A DNA stretch of 64,000 nucleotides from Leptospira wolffii serovar Khorat str. Khorat-H2 (GCF_000306115.2 NZ_AKWX02000004.1:62001-126000); one strand, 5' to 3'. Positions 31,844-45,651 are shown, numbered from the stretch's first letter. Notes: generated by a model from the sequence alone, not told the origin. Numbers and translations are program-made.

Positions 31844-33790
31844 TTGAAATCGGTCCAATGGATTATCGTTCCCATAGCGGTAGTGGCGGCCTCATTAACG
31901 CTGCTTTACCCCAATTTTGCGGTCCGGGAACTGGAACTTGCCGTCAAAAAGGAAATTAAGGAAATTCCGGAGGAAGCCCGTAAAAAGGCTCTGGAGAATT
32001 TCGCAGAACGTTGGAAGAAGGATTATAATCCTAAGGGTGATTGGACGATAGAGCCGAGTCCGGATACTTTGCCGGAAGGAGACTTCTATCTGGTTAAGGG
32101 AAGATTTATCACTTCCGCCAAGATCAACCAGATCTCCCAAGAAAACGAGGACCTGATCTTAGAACCTAAAAACAAGCTTCGCCTTACTTGGGTAGAGGAT
32201 ACTCTACTCGGAGGACACCAGCTTACCATCAAACTAGGACTCGACTTGCAGGGTGGTATGAGGGTCGTCCTAAAAGGGGACTTCGAGGATTATACCTCCA
32301 AGCTTAAGGACAGCTATACCAAAGAAATCGAAGAGCAGACCAAGAGAAAGAACGATCCCGCTCTTTCCGAAAAGGAAAGAAAAGAGGCCACTGATAAGCT
32401 GAAGGAAATCGAAGGATACTTCGAGCTGACTCCTAGCCGTAAATTGGCAGAGCTGGAAAAAGCAAAACTCATCATCGATAACCGTCTTACCAACCAAAAC
32501 CTGACCGAGCCTCAGGTAAGAATTCAGAAGGACCAAGACTCCATCGAGGTCTCCCTTCCCGGGGTAAGCAACACCACCCAGATTCTGGACATCATTCGTA
32601 ATACCGAAACCGTCGAGTATAGATTGAGAGAGCCGGGTCGCGATCCCAATAATCCGAATCTAAGAGGCCAGTATCAATCTGCGATCGATACGGAAGAGGC
32701 CAAACTCATGTCCGAGAACAAGAGGGACGAGACCGAGATCGTAAAATTCCAGAACATAGTAAAACAGAAATTGGGCAAAGACGAGCAGGACAAATTTCTG
32801 GCGTCTATGGAGAAAAAGTATAATATCCCGGATAAATATAAACTTTTCGTAAGATGGTCCCGCTCCGCGAATCCTAAGGCACCTATGGTTCCTAGAGAAT
32901 TCGTCGTATTGGAGAGAGCCATCTCTCTGGACGGAAAGGATATGAGAAACGCTCGGGAAAATTACGATCAAAATCGTCTTTCCTACTACGTTTCCTTCTC
33001 CTTAACCTCCCAAGGGGCCGAGAAATTTTTCGATATCACTTCCAAGAACGTGGGCAGACAGCTCGCCATCGTTTGGGGAGACAAGGTCATATCCGATCCG
33101 GTGATTCGTGCGCCTATCGCTGGCGGTAACGCTCAGATCGACGGAGAATTCTCCCAAAAAGACGCTACGGATCTGGCCAATGTGATCAGCGAAGGAGCCC
33201 TTCCGATTCCACTCGTGGAGTTGGAGACCAGATTTATCGGGCCTACCCTGGGGATCGAATCCATTGAAGTGGGATTGAAAGCGGTTCTCTTAGGATTCGC
33301 TTTGGTCATCGTATTCATGTTGATGGTTTACCGATTGGCGGGGCTCGTGGCGGATCTCGCTCTCTTCGTGAATATCATCGTTCTAATGGCGTTACTCTCC
33401 TTCATGGGCTTCACTCTTACCCTTCCAGGATTTGCGGGGATCATTCTGACCGTCGGTATGGCGGTGGATGCCAACGTGATCATTTATGAAAGGATCAAAG
33501 AAGAATTAGCCGCCGGTAAACATGTGGCCGCTGCAGTCTCCCAAGGTTTTGAAAATGCCTTCTGGACGATTATGGACAGTAACGTCACTACTTTGATTTC
33601 CGGAATTTTAATGATCAAATTAGGAAACGGACCCATTAAGGGATTCGCGATCACTCTTTGCTGGGGTATCGTGACCTCTTTGTTCACCTCCCTATTCTTA
33701 AGCCGTATGATCATGGATATTCTTGTGAATAAATTCGGAGTTCGCAAACTCCAGATCGGATTCAAAAAATTGGAGTCCAAGAATGTTTGA
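31844..33790 (+). CDS. secD: Protein translocase subunit SecD
   Basis: A 648-residue inner-membrane protein that uses the proton gradient to pull exported proteins. The TTG start has TAGGAGCTGAAA upstream. It shows the first membrane segment (WIIVPIAVVAASLTLLY), LGLDLQGGMRVVL, the large periplasmic domains, and five C-terminal membrane segments with GMAVDANVIIYERIKEEL. Between residues 140 and 215 there is a charged helical insert (KEIEEQTKRKNDPALSEKER...), longer than in the E. coli protein. It overlaps secF by 8 bases. Confidence 0.97.
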   Translation: MKSVQWIIVPIAVVAASLTLLYPNFAVRELELAVKKEIKEIPEEARKKALENFAERWKKDYNPKGDWTIEPSPDTLPEGDFYLVKGRFITSAKINQISQENEDLILEPKNKLRLTWVEDTLLGGHQLTIKLGLDLQGGMRVVLKGDFEDYTSKLKDSYTKEIEEQTKRKNDPALSEKERKEATDKLKEIEGYFELTPSRKLAELEKAKLIIDNRLTNQNLTEPQVRIQKDQDSIEVSLPGVSNTTQILDIIRNTETVEYRLREPGRDPNNPNLRGQYQSAIDTEEAKLMSENKRDETEIVKFQNIVKQKLGKDEQDKFLASMEKKYNIPDKYKLFVRWSRSANPKAPMVPREFVVLERAISLDGKDMRNARENYDQNRLSYYVSFSLTSQGAEKFFDITSKNVGRQLAIVWGDKVISDPVIRAPIAGGNAQIDGEFSQKDATDLANVISEGALPIPLVELETRFIGPTLGIESIEVGLKAVLLGFALVIVFMLMVYRLAGLVADLALFVNIIVLMALLSFMGFTLTLPGFAGIILTVGMAVDANVIIYERIKEELAAGKHVAAAVSQGFENAFWTIMDSNVTTLISGILMIKLGNGPIKGFAITLCWGIVTSLFTSLFLSRMIMDILVNKFGVRKLQIGFKKLESKNV

Positions 33791-34721
33791 TTTTATAAAA
33801 TATAAATACATCTCCATCAGTTTTTCCGCATTGCTCATCCTAATCGGGTTCGGTGTCACTTTCGGAAAATACGGCGGGTTCGCCACATCCTTGGATTTCG
33901 ATGGGGGGCTTAGAGCAGTCGTGGAATTTCCCAAAACCGTGGAAAGAAAGGATATAGAAGACTATTTCTCCTCTAAGAATCTGGAAGCCGTCTTAGTTCT
34001 CATGGATAAGGACAAGAACCATTTTCAGATCGATATCGGTCTGGGATCCGTGGACCGAATCAAGCAACTATACCTGGAAAGGAAAGGTAAAGATAACGTA
34101 ACGGCTAAACAGACTTCTGCGATCGACGCGTTGATCGGACTCTTACAGGAGGACTTCAAGCTGGATTCCAAGGCGGTTCTTTCCGCGAACCAAGTGGGTT
34201 CTGTCGTAGGAGCGGAGTTGACTTCCACAGGAGTGAGTCTTCTCGCCATGACTCTCTTTTTTATCATGCTTTACTTAAGCTTCCGTTTCCAATTCAAGTT
34301 CGCATTAAGCGCTATCCTGGCTCTTATGCATGACTTGGTGGTCACGATCGCTTTCATCGGTTTCTTTCAGATCAAGCCTAGCGTTCCGATTATCGCTGCG
34401 CTCTTGACTCTTCTCGGATATTCCATCAACGATACCATCGTGGTCTTCGATAGGATCCGTGAAAATGCCGGAAATCTTAGGGATACGTTCTCGCAAGTAA
34501 TCAATCTCTCGATCAACCAAACCCTGACGAGAACCTTCAATACTTCTCTTGCGACTTTGATTTCCGTGGTGGCGATTATTATAGGCGGTGCTGTGGAATT
34601 ATACGATTTCGCATATGTTCTCACTTTCGGGATCATACTCGGAACCTTCTCCTCCGTATTTATCGCTGCTCCTTTGGTGGATATCTACGACCATATATCC
34701 CATAGGATTCGTAAGTCTTGA
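33783..34721 (+). CDS. secF: Protein translocase subunit SecF
   Basis: A 312-residue partner of SecD with six membrane segments. Motifs: LDFDGGLRAVVEF near the N-terminus, LTSTGVSLLAMTLFFIMLYLS, and LLTLLGYSINDTIVVFDRIREN. The length and pairing are standard. Its stop overlaps the TTG start of ribD, so the sec and rib genes are one transcription unit. Confidence 0.97.
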   Translation: MFDFIKYKYISISFSALLILIGFGVTFGKYGGFATSLDFDGGLRAVVEFPKTVERKDIEDYFSSKNLEAVLVLMDKDKNHFQIDIGLGSVDRIKQLYLERKGKDNVTAKQTSAIDALIGLLQEDFKLDSKAVLSANQVGSVVGAELTSTGVSLLAMTLFFIMLYLSFRFQFKFALSAILALMHDLVVTIAFIGFFQIKPSVPIIAALLTLLGYSINDTIVVFDRIRENAGNLRDTFSQVINLSINQTLTRTFNTSLATLISVVAIIIGGAVELYDFAYVLTFGIILGTFSSVFIAAPLVDIYDHISHRIRKS

Positions 34722-35980
34722 GTCCTCTCCTCCCGAAATCTATTCGGGAGGAATTGTATCGTCTTTCCTTTATCTCCTTAGGATATTCTTCTCCAAATCC
34801 TCCCGTCGCCTGCGTCATACAGGATGCTCGCACGGGAGAGATTCTTAGCTCCGGATCCACAAGACAAACGGGAGGAAATCACGCGGAAAGAGAAGCGTAC
34901 CGCATTCTCCGCGAGAGGATTCCGAACGGAAATCTACCCCCGCATTATGTGTATGTGACTCTCGAACCCTGTTCTCATTTCGGTAAGACTCCTCCTTGCG
35001 TGGATCTGATTCTGGAGGAAAAGCCGGAGGCTCTTTATTACGGATGGAAGGATCCGAATCCTCTGGTAAAAAGCAACTCGGGTCTGGCGAAACTAGCGGA
35101 CGCGGGTATTCAAGTGATTTCCCTTCCGGAGCTGGAAGAGATCGCCTCGGTTTTTCTATTCGGATTTATGAGTCGGATCGGAAAGGAACGTCCTGCTTTT
35201 CTGATAAAGGGTTCCTTGAGTCGGGAAGGTTTTTTTAGTTCAGGAGAAGGGGAGAGAGAGAAGATATCCTCTCCCGAATCGGACTCTTATCTTTCCTTAC
35301 TTCGAGCCAAGGTGGACGCGATTTTGGTCGGGCCCAAAACGGTCCAGATCGATCTGCCCGGTTTGGATTTTAGGCCGTCCAAAGAGAAACCGGTCCCGGT
35401 AGAATATTCGGAATTCTTAATGGAAGGGAATCTTTCCGGTTTTCCGGGCTTGGTTTCCCTGTTACCGAAATTTGCAAAGGATTCCGAGATTCTTCGGATC
35501 CATGAGGAAAACGTATTCGCTTACCAGCCTTTGCGCGTATTCTTTCTTTCCACCGAGGATAAAATTCCTTCGGATTTTCTAGAAAAGCAAAAGAGACTCA
35601 ACCGAGAGTATTCGTTGTCTCGAGTCGCATTTTTTATAGAGGAGAATACGGAGTATTCTTCTCGTATGCTGGGACTTCTATCGGAGCTTTCCGATTCCAG
35701 AGTGGAAAGGTATTCGAGTTCCTCGGTTTTCGATTCGGTTTCCAAAAGGCTGGGAGACTGGGGAGTGAACCTTGCACTGATAGAAGGAGGAAATTTTCTC
35801 TATCGAAATTTTTCGCCCCGACTTTCTCCTGAAGAGGGGATCCTAAAGGTTCGATCCGAATCCGTCTCTTTTTCGAAAGGAATCTTGCCCGAATGGAAAG
35901 GGAATTTTTCCATGGAATGGAAGGCTAGGATAGGTTCGGACGAATGGGAGGTTTGGAGAGCATGTTCACAGGACTCATAG
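34718..35980 (+). CDS. ribD: Riboflavin biosynthesis deaminase/reductase RibD
   Basis: A 420-residue bifunctional enzyme for steps two and three of riboflavin synthesis. The N-terminal deaminase is intact: zinc ligands in H55-A-E (HAERE) and C85...C94 ([11 protein letters not shown]). The C-terminal reductase half is recognisable ([35 protein letters not shown]) but diverged: the usual SLDG substrate loop reads SLSREG. At 420 residues it is longer than typical (about 360). It starts with a TTG overlapping the secF stop and ends inside ribE. Confidence 0.9.
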   Translation: MSPLLPKSIREELYRLSFISLGYSSPNPPVACVIQDARTGEILSSGSTRQTGGNHAEREAYRILRERIPNGNLPPHYVYVTLEPCSHFGKTPPCVDLILEEKPEALYYGWKDPNPLVKSNSGLAKLADAGIQVISLPELEEIASVFLFGFMSRIGKERPAFLIKGSLSREGFFSSGEGEREKISSPESDSYLSLLRAKVDAILVGPKTVQIDLPGLDFRPSKEKPVPVEYSEFLMEGNLSGFPGLVSLLPKFAKDSEILRIHEENVFAYQPLRVFFLSTEDKIPSDFLEKQKRLNREYSLSRVAFFIEENTEYSSRMLGLLSELSDSRVERYSSSSVFDSVSKRLGDWGVNLALIEGGNFLYRNFSPRLSPEEGILKVRSESVSFSKGILPEWKGNFSMEWKARIGSDEWEVWRACSQDS

Positions 35981-36567
35981 AGACTACCGGTAAAATCGAA
36001 TCCGTACAGGATACGGGAGACGGAAAAATTTTCCGAGTCTCCACGATTTGGAAGGACCCGGATCTAAAAAACGGTGACTCCATTTCGGTGAACGGTGCTT
36101 GCCATACGGTGACTTCCTTTTCCGAAAAAGGAAACCGATTCGAATTCTATTCTTCCTACAAAACTCTAGAACTAACGAACTTCGGAGATTTCCATGAAGG
36201 CGTGAGGATCAATCTGGAAAGGTCCGTGCAACCTCATACCAGAATGGGGGGACATTTCGTTACAGGTCATGTGGATCTGACGGGAACCATCTCGCTTGTG
36301 GAAGATAAGGATGCGGGAAAGGTAAGAAGGTTTATAGTATCTCACGATCCTTCCTTTACCAAATATTTCGCAGTCAGAGGAAGCGTTACCGTGGACGGGA
36401 TTTCTCTTACGATCGTGGATTCCAGGCCGGGAGAATTCGAACTCGTGCTTATCCCCGAGACCCTAGAGGTCACAAATGCCGCGGAAGCTTGGTCGGTCGG
36501 TGCCAAAGTGAATTTGGAAGTGGATCTGATCGCTAGGTATCTGGAGCAGATCTCCAAATTCTCTTAA
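35962..36567 (+). CDS. ribE: Riboflavin synthase alpha subunit
   Basis: A 201-residue enzyme that dismutates two lumazines into riboflavin. The start is placed at the ATG at 35962, giving the conserved MFTGLIE beginning, with GGGAGG upstream; an earlier in-frame Met at 35944 is not needed. It shows the duplicated barrel: NGACHTVT and GHVDLTGTI in the first copy border, [10 protein letters not shown] in the second. The gene overlaps the ribD 3' end by 19 bases. Confidence 0.96.
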   Translation: MFTGLIETTGKIESVQDTGDGKIFRVSTIWKDPDLKNGDSISVNGACHTVTSFSEKGNRFEFYSSYKTLELTNFGDFHEGVRINLERSVQPHTRMGGHFVTGHVDLTGTISLVEDKDAGKVRRFIVSHDPSFTKYFAVRGSVTVDGISLTIVDSRPGEFELVLIPETLEVTNAAEAWSVGAKVNLEVDLIARYLEQISKFS

Positions 36568-36601
36568 AGTAAGAAGAATACGACGGACTTCTTCCTACGA
36601 A

Positions 36602-36621
36602 CCGAACCTTCCTCGGTTCGG
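36602..36621. repeat. Perfect 7-bp inverted repeat between ribE and ribBA
   Basis: CCGAACC (36602-36608) and GGTTCGG (36615-36621) enclose TTCCTC. No T-run follows, so termination is doubtful. This 135-base gap has no FMN riboswitch motifs. The hairpin could stabilise or partly terminate the ribE message. Confidence 0.4.
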
Positions 36622-36702
36622 AAACCCAACTATTGATATACTTTTCCGGATTTTACGGATTTATGAATGGCAAAAAACCAGTCCAAGAAATGAGGTGGAA
36701 TC

Positions 36703-37908
36703 ATGATCGGCTCCATTGAACAGGCAATCGAAGACATAAAATCGGGGAAGATGATCATTCTCGTGGACTCGGAGGACCGGGAAAACGAAGGGGATCTCGT
36801 ATGTGCGGCCCAATTCACGGATAAAGACAAAGTGAATTTCATGGCCACTTTCGGAAGAGGCTTGATCTGCTTTCCTATGGAAGGAGACCGTTTGCGCCAG
36901 TTAGGTCTGAATCGTATGGTGGATGACTTAAGTTTGGGAGACAAACACGGAACCGCATTCACCGTTTCGGTGGACGCGAAAGAAGGAACTACTACGGGGA
37001 TTTCGGCTCAGGACAGAGCCAAGACCATTCAGGTACTGATAGATCCCAATACGACTCCTCAGGATTTGATGAAGCCGGGGCATTTATTTCCTCTGCAAGC
37101 CGTTTCCGGAGGAGTACTCCGCAGAGCGGGACACACGGAAGCTTCCGTGGATCTGTCAAAACTAGCGGGATTGTATCCTGCCGCAGTGATCTGCGAAATT
37201 ATGAACGACGACGGTAGTATGGCTCGTCTTCCTGATTTGGAAAAATTCGCACAAAAGCACGGACTGAATATCTACACGATAGAGGATCTGATCCGTTACA
37301 GAAGGAAGAAAGAGAATCTAATTCGTCTGGAAGTGGAAACTAAACTTCCTACCGAATACGGGGATTTTATCGTAAGAGCGTATTCCACACTCATCGATGA
37401 TAAGGTGCATGTGGCCCTTATCAAGGGAGATATCGATAAGAACGAACCGGTAATGGTTCGAGTACACTCCGAATGTTTTACGGGAGATATCTTCGGAAGC
37501 GGTCGTTGCGATTGCGGACCGCAACTCCATTCCGCTCTTTCCATGATCGCTCAGGAAGGGAAGGGAATCCTTCTCTATATGAGACAGGAAGGAAGAGGCA
37601 TCGGTCTTATTAACAAGCTCAAGGCTTATAATATGCAAGACCAGGGTATGGACACCGTGGAGGCCAACGAGAAATTAGGGTTCGCTCCCGATCTACGCGA
37701 ATACGGAGTAGGCGCCCAGATCTTAAAGGACATAGGAGTGGAGAAGATGAGACTTCTCACGAATAATCCCCGCAAGATCGTAGGACTCGAAGGTTACGGT
37801 TTAGAAGTCACGGATCGTATTCCGATAGAAATCAAACCCACAGGAAACAACCACCATTATCTCTTCACTAAGAAGATGAGAATGGGACATTTACTCGGTC
37901 TGAACTAA
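36703..37908 (+). CDS. ribBA: Bifunctional 3,4-dihydroxy-2-butanone-4-phosphate synthase / GTP cyclohydrolase II
   Basis: A 401-residue fusion making both precursors of riboflavin. The first half has [18 protein letters not shown] and [14 protein letters not shown] (RibB). The second half has the zinc-binding site [20 protein letters not shown] and the [17 protein letters not shown] motif (RibA). The ATG follows GAGGTGGAATC. Lumazine synthase (ribH) is not in this cluster. It converges on pdxH, with a 4-base overlap of 3' ends. Confidence 0.97.
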   Translation: MIGSIEQAIEDIKSGKMIILVDSEDRENEGDLVCAAQFTDKDKVNFMATFGRGLICFPMEGDRLRQLGLNRMVDDLSLGDKHGTAFTVSVDAKEGTTTGISAQDRAKTIQVLIDPNTTPQDLMKPGHLFPLQAVSGGVLRRAGHTEASVDLSKLAGLYPAAVICEIMNDDGSMARLPDLEKFAQKHGLNIYTIEDLIRYRRKKENLIRLEVETKLPTEYGDFIVRAYSTLIDDKVHVALIKGDIDKNEPVMVRVHSECFTGDIFGSGRCDCGPQLHSALSMIAQEGKGILLYMRQEGRGIGLINKLKAYNMQDQGMDTVEANEKLGFAPDLREYGVGAQILKDIGVEKMRLLTNNPRKIVGLEGYGLEVTDRIPIEIKPTGNNHHYLFTKKMRMGHLLGLN

Positions 37909-38546
37909 GGCTGCAGTCTAGTTTTCTTCCAAGAGTCGCCTTCTAATCGGAAAAGAATCCGATCGTGTAGGCGGCTCGATCTTCCCTGCCAAAATTCTAT
38001 TTCGGAAGGATGCAATACATATCCTCCCCAGGTCGGCGGCATAGGAACGGTTTTACCAGCATATTTTTCTTTCAATTCTTCGAAGATCTTTTCCAAGGAT
38101 GCTCGATCGATTACTTCCGCACTTTGAGAGGACGCCAAGGCTCCTATTTGGCTATCGAAAGGACGAGAATGGAAATACGACTCGGATTGTGCGCGGGAAA
38201 GAAACGACACTTTGCCTCGGATTCGAACCTGCCTTTCCAATTCCTGCCAGAAGAATACGAGGCATGCGTTCGGATTCTTTTCTAATTCCTTTCCTTTGCG
38301 GCTGGAATAATTGGTATAGAATTGGAAGCCTCCGTCCTCTATCCCTTTTAAGAGTACGATCCTTGCGTCGGCACCTCCGCCTTCGGTGACGGTGGCGAGA
38401 GTCATCGCGTTCGGTTCCTTGACTTCGGAGTGCAATGCTTGATCGAACCAGGTCTTGAAGAAATCGAGAGGGGACGCTCCTATTTCTTTCTCGTCTAGAC
38501 TGGCCTTATGATAATCGTTTCTGATATCCGCGATGGATTTTTGCAT
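37905..38546 (-). CDS. pdxH: Pyridoxamine 5'-phosphate oxidase
   Basis: A 213-residue FMN enzyme that completes PLP synthesis or salvage. Motifs: [76 protein letters not shown], and the RLQP C-terminus. It is the last gene of a minus-strand trio with prepilin peptidase (4-base gap) and an aminotransferase, a PLP enzyme, so there is a loose cofactor link. Confidence 0.97.
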   Translation of the reverse strand: MQKSIADIRNDYHKASLDEKEIGASPLDFFKTWFDQALHSEVKEPNAMTLATVTEGGGADARIVLLKGIEDGGFQFYTNYSSRKGKELEKNPNACLVFFWQELERQVRIRGKVSFLSRAQSESYFHSRPFDSQIGALASSQSAEVIDRASLEKIFEELKEKYAGKTVPMPPTWGGYVLHPSEIEFWQGRSSRLHDRILFRLEGDSWKKTRLQP

Positions 38547-38550
38547 ACGA

Positions 38551-39396
38551 TTAGAGGATGGATGGAAAAAGGGAGGGAAGTAAACCCGAATTTGAAGCCA
38601 TCTTTACGAGAAATGTCAAAGCGAGTGCGATGGAGAAATAGACTCCCATGGGTATAGGAACTCCTCTTAGGCTTTGTCCTTTTTTTCGAGTGACGACGGT
38701 TACGGAGACTGCAAGCGCGTACGCCGCATTGATGAAAAAGATCCACCAAGGGTGACCGCAAAGAAACGCGAAGGAAGGCGCGAATATCGCGTCGGCAAAT
38801 CCCATGCCGCTAGGAAAAACGAAATGAACAATGAAGAAAATCGCAAGAAAACAGGCGAACACGATCCAATCCGATTTTTCGGGAAGGGATCCGAATAGAA
38901 GATAATTCAGCAATCCTCCGAAGAATAGAATGAAGGGTAGATTTTCGTAATCCAATGAGAATTTACGCGCATCGGTCGTTCCCGCTATAAGTAGATGGCC
39001 GCAGAATATAACGAAAACGAGCGATGCGTAGAAATTAGAGCTTAAATAAAAGGAGATTACGAACAAGAATCCGAATCCTGCTTCCGTCAAAGAATATAAA
39101 GGACTGATAGAGGAACCGCAATTCTCGCATTTTTTTCCGGAAATCCAGTAACCGAATATGGGAACCAGCTCCGAGGGACTTAATTTTTTGCCGCAGGATT
39201 CGCAGGAAGAAGGTTCCAAAAGGATTTTGCGGAAGCGAAATAGCCCGGATCCGATCTTTCTTTCTCTTCCATAATAGAAGCGTAATATTCTATACGCCAT
39301 AGTGGAGTAGAAGCTACCGAATGCGGAAGCTATGAAAAAACCTCCGATCCAGAGAACGAATACCAGACCGGGAAACTCGGAGTAAAATTCGGTCAA
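38551..39396 (-). CDS. A24 family prepilin peptidase with an altered GxGD motif
   Basis: A 281-residue polytopic membrane aspartic protease that cleaves and may N-methylate type IV pilin-like leaders. It starts at a TTG. The N-terminus has GSFYSTMAYRI (canonical GSFLNVVIYRL). A zinc-type four-Cys module is present (CESCGK and CENCGS). The two catalytic Asp sites are TTDARKF and GMGFADAIF; in the second the usual GYGD or GxGD reads GFAD. Both Asp remain, so activity is plausible. There are about eight membrane segments. No pilin genes are nearby. Confidence 0.87.
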   Translation of the reverse strand: MTEFYSEFPGLVFVLWIGGFFIASAFGSFYSTMAYRILRFYYGRERKIGSGLFRFRKILLEPSSCESCGKKLSPSELVPIFGYWISGKKCENCGSSISPLYSLTEAGFGFLFVISFYLSSNFYASLVFVIFCGHLLIAGTTDARKFSLDYENLPFILFFGGLLNYLLFGSLPEKSDWIVFACFLAIFFIVHFVFPSGMGFADAIFAPSFAFLCGHPWWIFFINAAYALAVSVTVVTRKKGQSLRGVPIPMGVYFSIALALTFLVKMASNSGLLPSLFPSIL

Positions 39397-39411
39397 AGCG
39401 ATTTTCCGCTC

Positions 39412-40524
39412 TTACGCGAGTTCCTTCAAGGCTTGGATTCCCCGTTTCAGATTCTCCCATTCGGATGCGAAGCTGATACGTATGTATTCCTTGGAATCCA
39501 CGAATATATAACCCGGAACGAGAATCAGGCCTTTTTCTTTGACCGCACGAACGATAAAGTCCTCGTCTTTCTCTTTGATCTTTAGGAAGAAATAGAAGGC
39601 TCCTCCGCTTTTCTTGATCCCGTAATGGTCCTTTAGATTTTCGTAAACATAGTCCCGTTTTTCCTTATAATCATCTATATAAGGCTGCATATCCGTCTTG
39701 AGCGCCTCGATCCCCATCCATTGGGTAACGGAAGGAGCGCAAACTAGAGTGTATTGTTGCAGAGTGGTAAGAGCCTTGATGATGGGAGCCGGAGCCAAAA
39801 TGGATGCCAGTCGGAGTCCGGTCATACTATAGGTCTTGGAAAATCCGGAAAGAGTGATCGCCCTCTCGTAAAAGGATCCTACGGATAGGAATTCCTTATC
39901 GTAATCGAATTTTTCGTAGATCTCGTCGGAGATGAGATAGGCGCCCGTTTTTTCCGCCAAATCCGCGAGAGCCGCCAATTGATTTCGGTTTAAGACCGTT
40001 CCCGTAGGATTGGAAGGAGTGGAGAATATGATAATCTTCAGTTTCTTGTTTTGGAAGGCGGCCAGATCTTCCGGTTGGAAATCTTCGGAGACAGTATGCA
40101 TCTTTCCCCCGTAGATCTTGATGTAAGCCGGATACATCAGAAAGTGGGGAGTGACCACAAGACACTCATCGCCTTGGTCCAGAAGTGCATTAAATAAAAG
40201 TAAAAAAGCGGAGCTAATCCCCGAGGTGACTAGTATTCTATCCGGATTCGCGTAAGGAATCGCGTTCTCGTCCTTGTATTTTCTAGCCAAAGCCTCTTTC
40301 AGTTCCGGAATGCCCGCAGTCAGAGTGTAGGCTGTCTTACCGTCCTTTAGGGCCTTGACTCCCGACTCTATGATATTTTGGGGACAGGGAAAGTGAGGCT
40401 GTCCTATGGAAAGATTGATGGGGTCCTTTAAGGTTCCCGCAAGTTCGAAAGCTTTACGGATCGCGGAGGAGTCCAATCCTTGGATTCTTTGCGCGAGAAC
40501 GTAGTCGAGGGTACTCTGGCTCAT
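39412..40524 (-). CDS. Class I/II PLP-dependent aminotransferase
   Basis: A 370-residue fold-type I aminotransferase related to aspartate/aromatic enzymes. It has INLSIGQPHFPCP near the N-terminus, TPSNPTGTVLNRNQL, YLISDEIYEKFDYD (the Asp that binds the pyridine nitrogen), and SGFSKTYSMTGLRLA with the PLP-binding Lys in SGFSKTY. The C-terminal Arg lies in YIRISFA. The substrate cannot be told from motifs. It is the first gene of the minus-strand trio. Confidence 0.92.
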   Translation of the reverse strand: MSQSTLDYVLAQRIQGLDSSAIRKAFELAGTLKDPINLSIGQPHFPCPQNIIESGVKALKDGKTAYTLTAGIPELKEALARKYKDENAIPYANPDRILVTSGISSAFLLLFNALLDQGDECLVVTPHFLMYPAYIKIYGGKMHTVSEDFQPEDLAAFQNKKLKIIIFSTPSNPTGTVLNRNQLAALADLAEKTGAYLISDEIYEKFDYDKEFLSVGSFYERAITLSGFSKTYSMTGLRLASILAPAPIIKALTTLQQYTLVCAPSVTQWMGIEALKTDMQPYIDDYKEKRDYVYENLKDHYGIKKSGGAFYFFLKIKEKDEDFIVRAVKEKGLILVPGYIFVDSKEYIRISFASEWENLKRGIQALKELA

Positions 40525-40565
40525 AAAAGTACGCTAACCGATAGGCGGTTTGGACAACAAACGGA

Positions 40566-40640
40566 AATTTTCCGAGCTCGGGAAAAAACCGGTGAGTCTT
40601 TTTATTCTTTGTAGGAACTAAAAAAATTCTGTCTCACCGG
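40566..40640. promoter_or_regulatory. Two inverted repeats in a 200-base divergent promoter region
   Basis: Between the divergent starts at 40524 and 40725 lie a near-perfect palindrome TTTTCCGAGCTCGGGAAAA (about 40567-40585, one extra G) and an 8-bp repeat CCGGTGAG (40589-40596) / CTCACCGG (40633-40640). They could be operators for the aminotransferase trio or the AAA protein. No function is known. Confidence 0.35.
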
Positions 40641-40724
40641 AACGGTTGGAGCTCCCAACCAATAGGCGAACTAAGAGAAGGAATTGGGATTGCCTCCCGC
40701 TTCTCCATTTCGGATCTTGGGGTC

Positions 40725-43757
<3,033 letters not shown>

Positions 43758-43792
43758 GCGGCGGACGGTGAGAGACCGTCTACGACTTAAAG

Positions 43793-44278
43793 ATGGGAAA
43801 GAAGAAGGAAAAAGATTCGGGATTACCCCAGCCTCTGGTAAACAAAAAAGCCAGATTCAACTTCGAGCTGATTCAGTTCATCGAAGCGGGTATCGTATTG
43901 ACCGGATCGGAAGTCAAAAGTCTCCGAGAAAAAAAAGCGAATCTTACCGACGCGTTCGCTAAGATCAAGAATGGAGAAGTCTTTCTGGACGGTTTTTCCA
44001 TCACTCCCTATAAGAACGGCGGTTATGCGAATCATCCGGAGATCCGCCCCCGCAAACTTCTCCTAAAAAGAAAAGAGATCGAGAAGCTGGAAAAACAGGT
44101 TAAGGAGAAGGGACTCGTACTCGTCGCTACGAAAGTCTATTTCAAAGACAACCGCTGGGCCAAGGTGGAACTCGCGGTCGCTAAGCCTAAAAAGCTTTAC
44201 GATAAGCGGGAAGATCTCAAGAAAAGCGACGCAAAAATGGAAATCGCAAGAGCCATGAAGGCCAAAAATTTCTCCTAA
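43793..44278 (+). CDS. smpB: SsrA-binding protein SmpB
   Basis: A 161-residue protein that carries tmRNA to stalled ribosomes. It has [29 protein letters not shown], then [21 protein letters not shown], and the Lys-rich C-terminal tail ([26 protein letters not shown]). It starts 35 bases after the AAA-VWA gene; its stop TAA overlaps the der ATG by one base, so smpB and der are coupled. No ssrA gene was seen in this window. Confidence 0.97.
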   Translation: MGKKKEKDSGLPQPLVNKKARFNFELIQFIEAGIVLTGSEVKSLREKKANLTDAFAKIKNGEVFLDGFSITPYKNGGYANHPEIRPRKLLLKRKEIEKLEKQVKEKGLVLVATKVYFKDNRWAKVELAVAKPKKLYDKREDLKKSDAKMEIARAMKAKNFS

Positions 44279-45651
44279 TGTCCTCTAAGAAAAAACATAC
44301 ACCCGTCGTAAGTATCGTCGGTAGACAAAACGTGGGTAAATCCACTCTATTCAACGCCCTTTTAAAAAAGAAATTGGCGATCACGGAAGATTATCCCGGA
44401 GTCACTCGAGACGTTCTCCAGGCAAGAGTATTGCATCCCGAGAAAGGATTGGATTTCTTTCTATGCGATACTCCCGGTCTAGATATAGAAAGACCCGAAG
44501 CTCTCGAAGAGGCCGTACTTGAAAACGCGTTTCGACAATTATCAAAATCCGACCTAGTCGTTTTCCTTTTGGATCTGAGAGAAGTAACCGCATACGATTC
44601 CAAGCTCATAGAACAATTCCGAAAAGATCCGGAGTTGAATTCCATTCCTGTGCTTTTCTGCGTGAATAAAGTGGATCATCCCGAAGATGAGGAGGATTTG
44701 GATTCCTTCTATCGTATGGGCCTTTCCGAAATTCTTCCAATATCCGCTATGGGTAGGAGAAATCTTCCTCTTCTTCTCGAAAAAATCGCATTCCTTTTAC
44801 CTAATGCAAAAAGAAGAATCAGCGAAGAGGAGACGACCGAAACGACTCCGGAAGAGGATTTTAATTTAGCGATCGTAGGTAAACCTAACTCCGGAAAATC
44901 CAGTCTATTGAACGCTCTTTGCGGATTCGAAAGAGCCGTGGTAAGCGATGTGGCCGGGACTACCCGGGATTCCGTGGACGCTTCAGTTACTTTCGAAGGA
45001 AAAAAAATACGCATCGTCGATACAGCCGGGATTCGCAAGAAATCCGATAAAGCGGAAGCACTTGAGTTTTACTCTTACCAAAGAACGAAAAGGACCATCG
45101 AATCCTCGGATGTGGTCATTCATCTATTGGATGCACTCAAAGGTTTCGGAGAATTCGACAAGAAAATCGTCTCCCTCTTACAAGAAGAAGGAAAACCTTT
45201 CCTACTTGCCGTCAATAAATGGGATACCGTCCAGGACAAGGATTCCAAGTCTTTCAACGAATATAAGGACAGATTGTATTCTCGCTTTCCTCTTTTGAGA
45301 GAAATACAGATCATCACATTGAGCGCCAAAGAAAAGCAACGTATCCACAAGCTCATGGAGATGACCTTGGATCTGGCGGGAAGAGCCAAACGGAAAATTT
45401 CCACGTCCGAATTGAATCAATCTCTTCGAACCTGGATGACGGAAGCGGGGCGGTCCTTCTCCGCGAATCGACCTCCTAAGATGCTATATTGCACCCAAGT
45501 ATCGGTCTCTCCCTTTCATTTGATTCTATTCGTAAATCATGTGGATTATTTTAAATCCAATCTATTGAGCTTCTTAAAGAAGAAGCTGACGGAAAAATAC
45601 AATCTCCAGGGAATTCCCATCCGTTTGGAACTTAGATCGGATCGAAAATGA
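44278..45651 (+). CDS. der: Tandem GTPase Der (EngA), 50S assembly factor
   Basis: A 457-residue protein with two GTPase domains and a KH-like C-terminus. Domain 1: [22 protein letters not shown]. Domain 2: [27 protein letters not shown]. The C-terminal KH-like part (about 365-457) includes [11 protein letters not shown] and FVNHVDYF. It helps large-subunit maturation. Its 3' end overlaps plsY by 4 bases. Confidence 0.97.
   Translation: MSSKKKHTPVVSIVGRQNVGKSTLFNALLKKKLAITEDYPGVTRDVLQARVLHPEKGLDFFLCDTPGLDIERPEALEEAVLENAFRQLSKSDLVVFLLDLREVTAYDSKLIEQFRKDPELNSIPVLFCVNKVDHPEDEEDLDSFYRMGLSEILPISAMGRRNLPLLLEKIAFLLPNAKRRISEEETTETTPEEDFNLAIVGKPNSGKSSLLNALCGFERAVVSDVAGTTRDSVDASVTFEGKKIRIVDTAGIRKKSDKAEALEFYSYQRTKRTIESSDVVIHLLDALKGFGEFDKKIVSLLQEEGKPFLLAVNKWDTVQDKDSKSFNEYKDRLYSRFPLLREIQIITLSAKEKQRIHKLMEMTLDLAGRAKRKISTSELNQSLRTWMTEAGRSFSANRPPKMLYCTQVSVSPFHLILFVNHVDYFKSNLLSFLKKKLTEKYNLQGIPIRLELRSDRK

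Noticed and set aside
36568..36702. FMN riboswitch before ribBA
   Set aside because: The conserved RFN-element motifs were not found; only a short hairpin is present.
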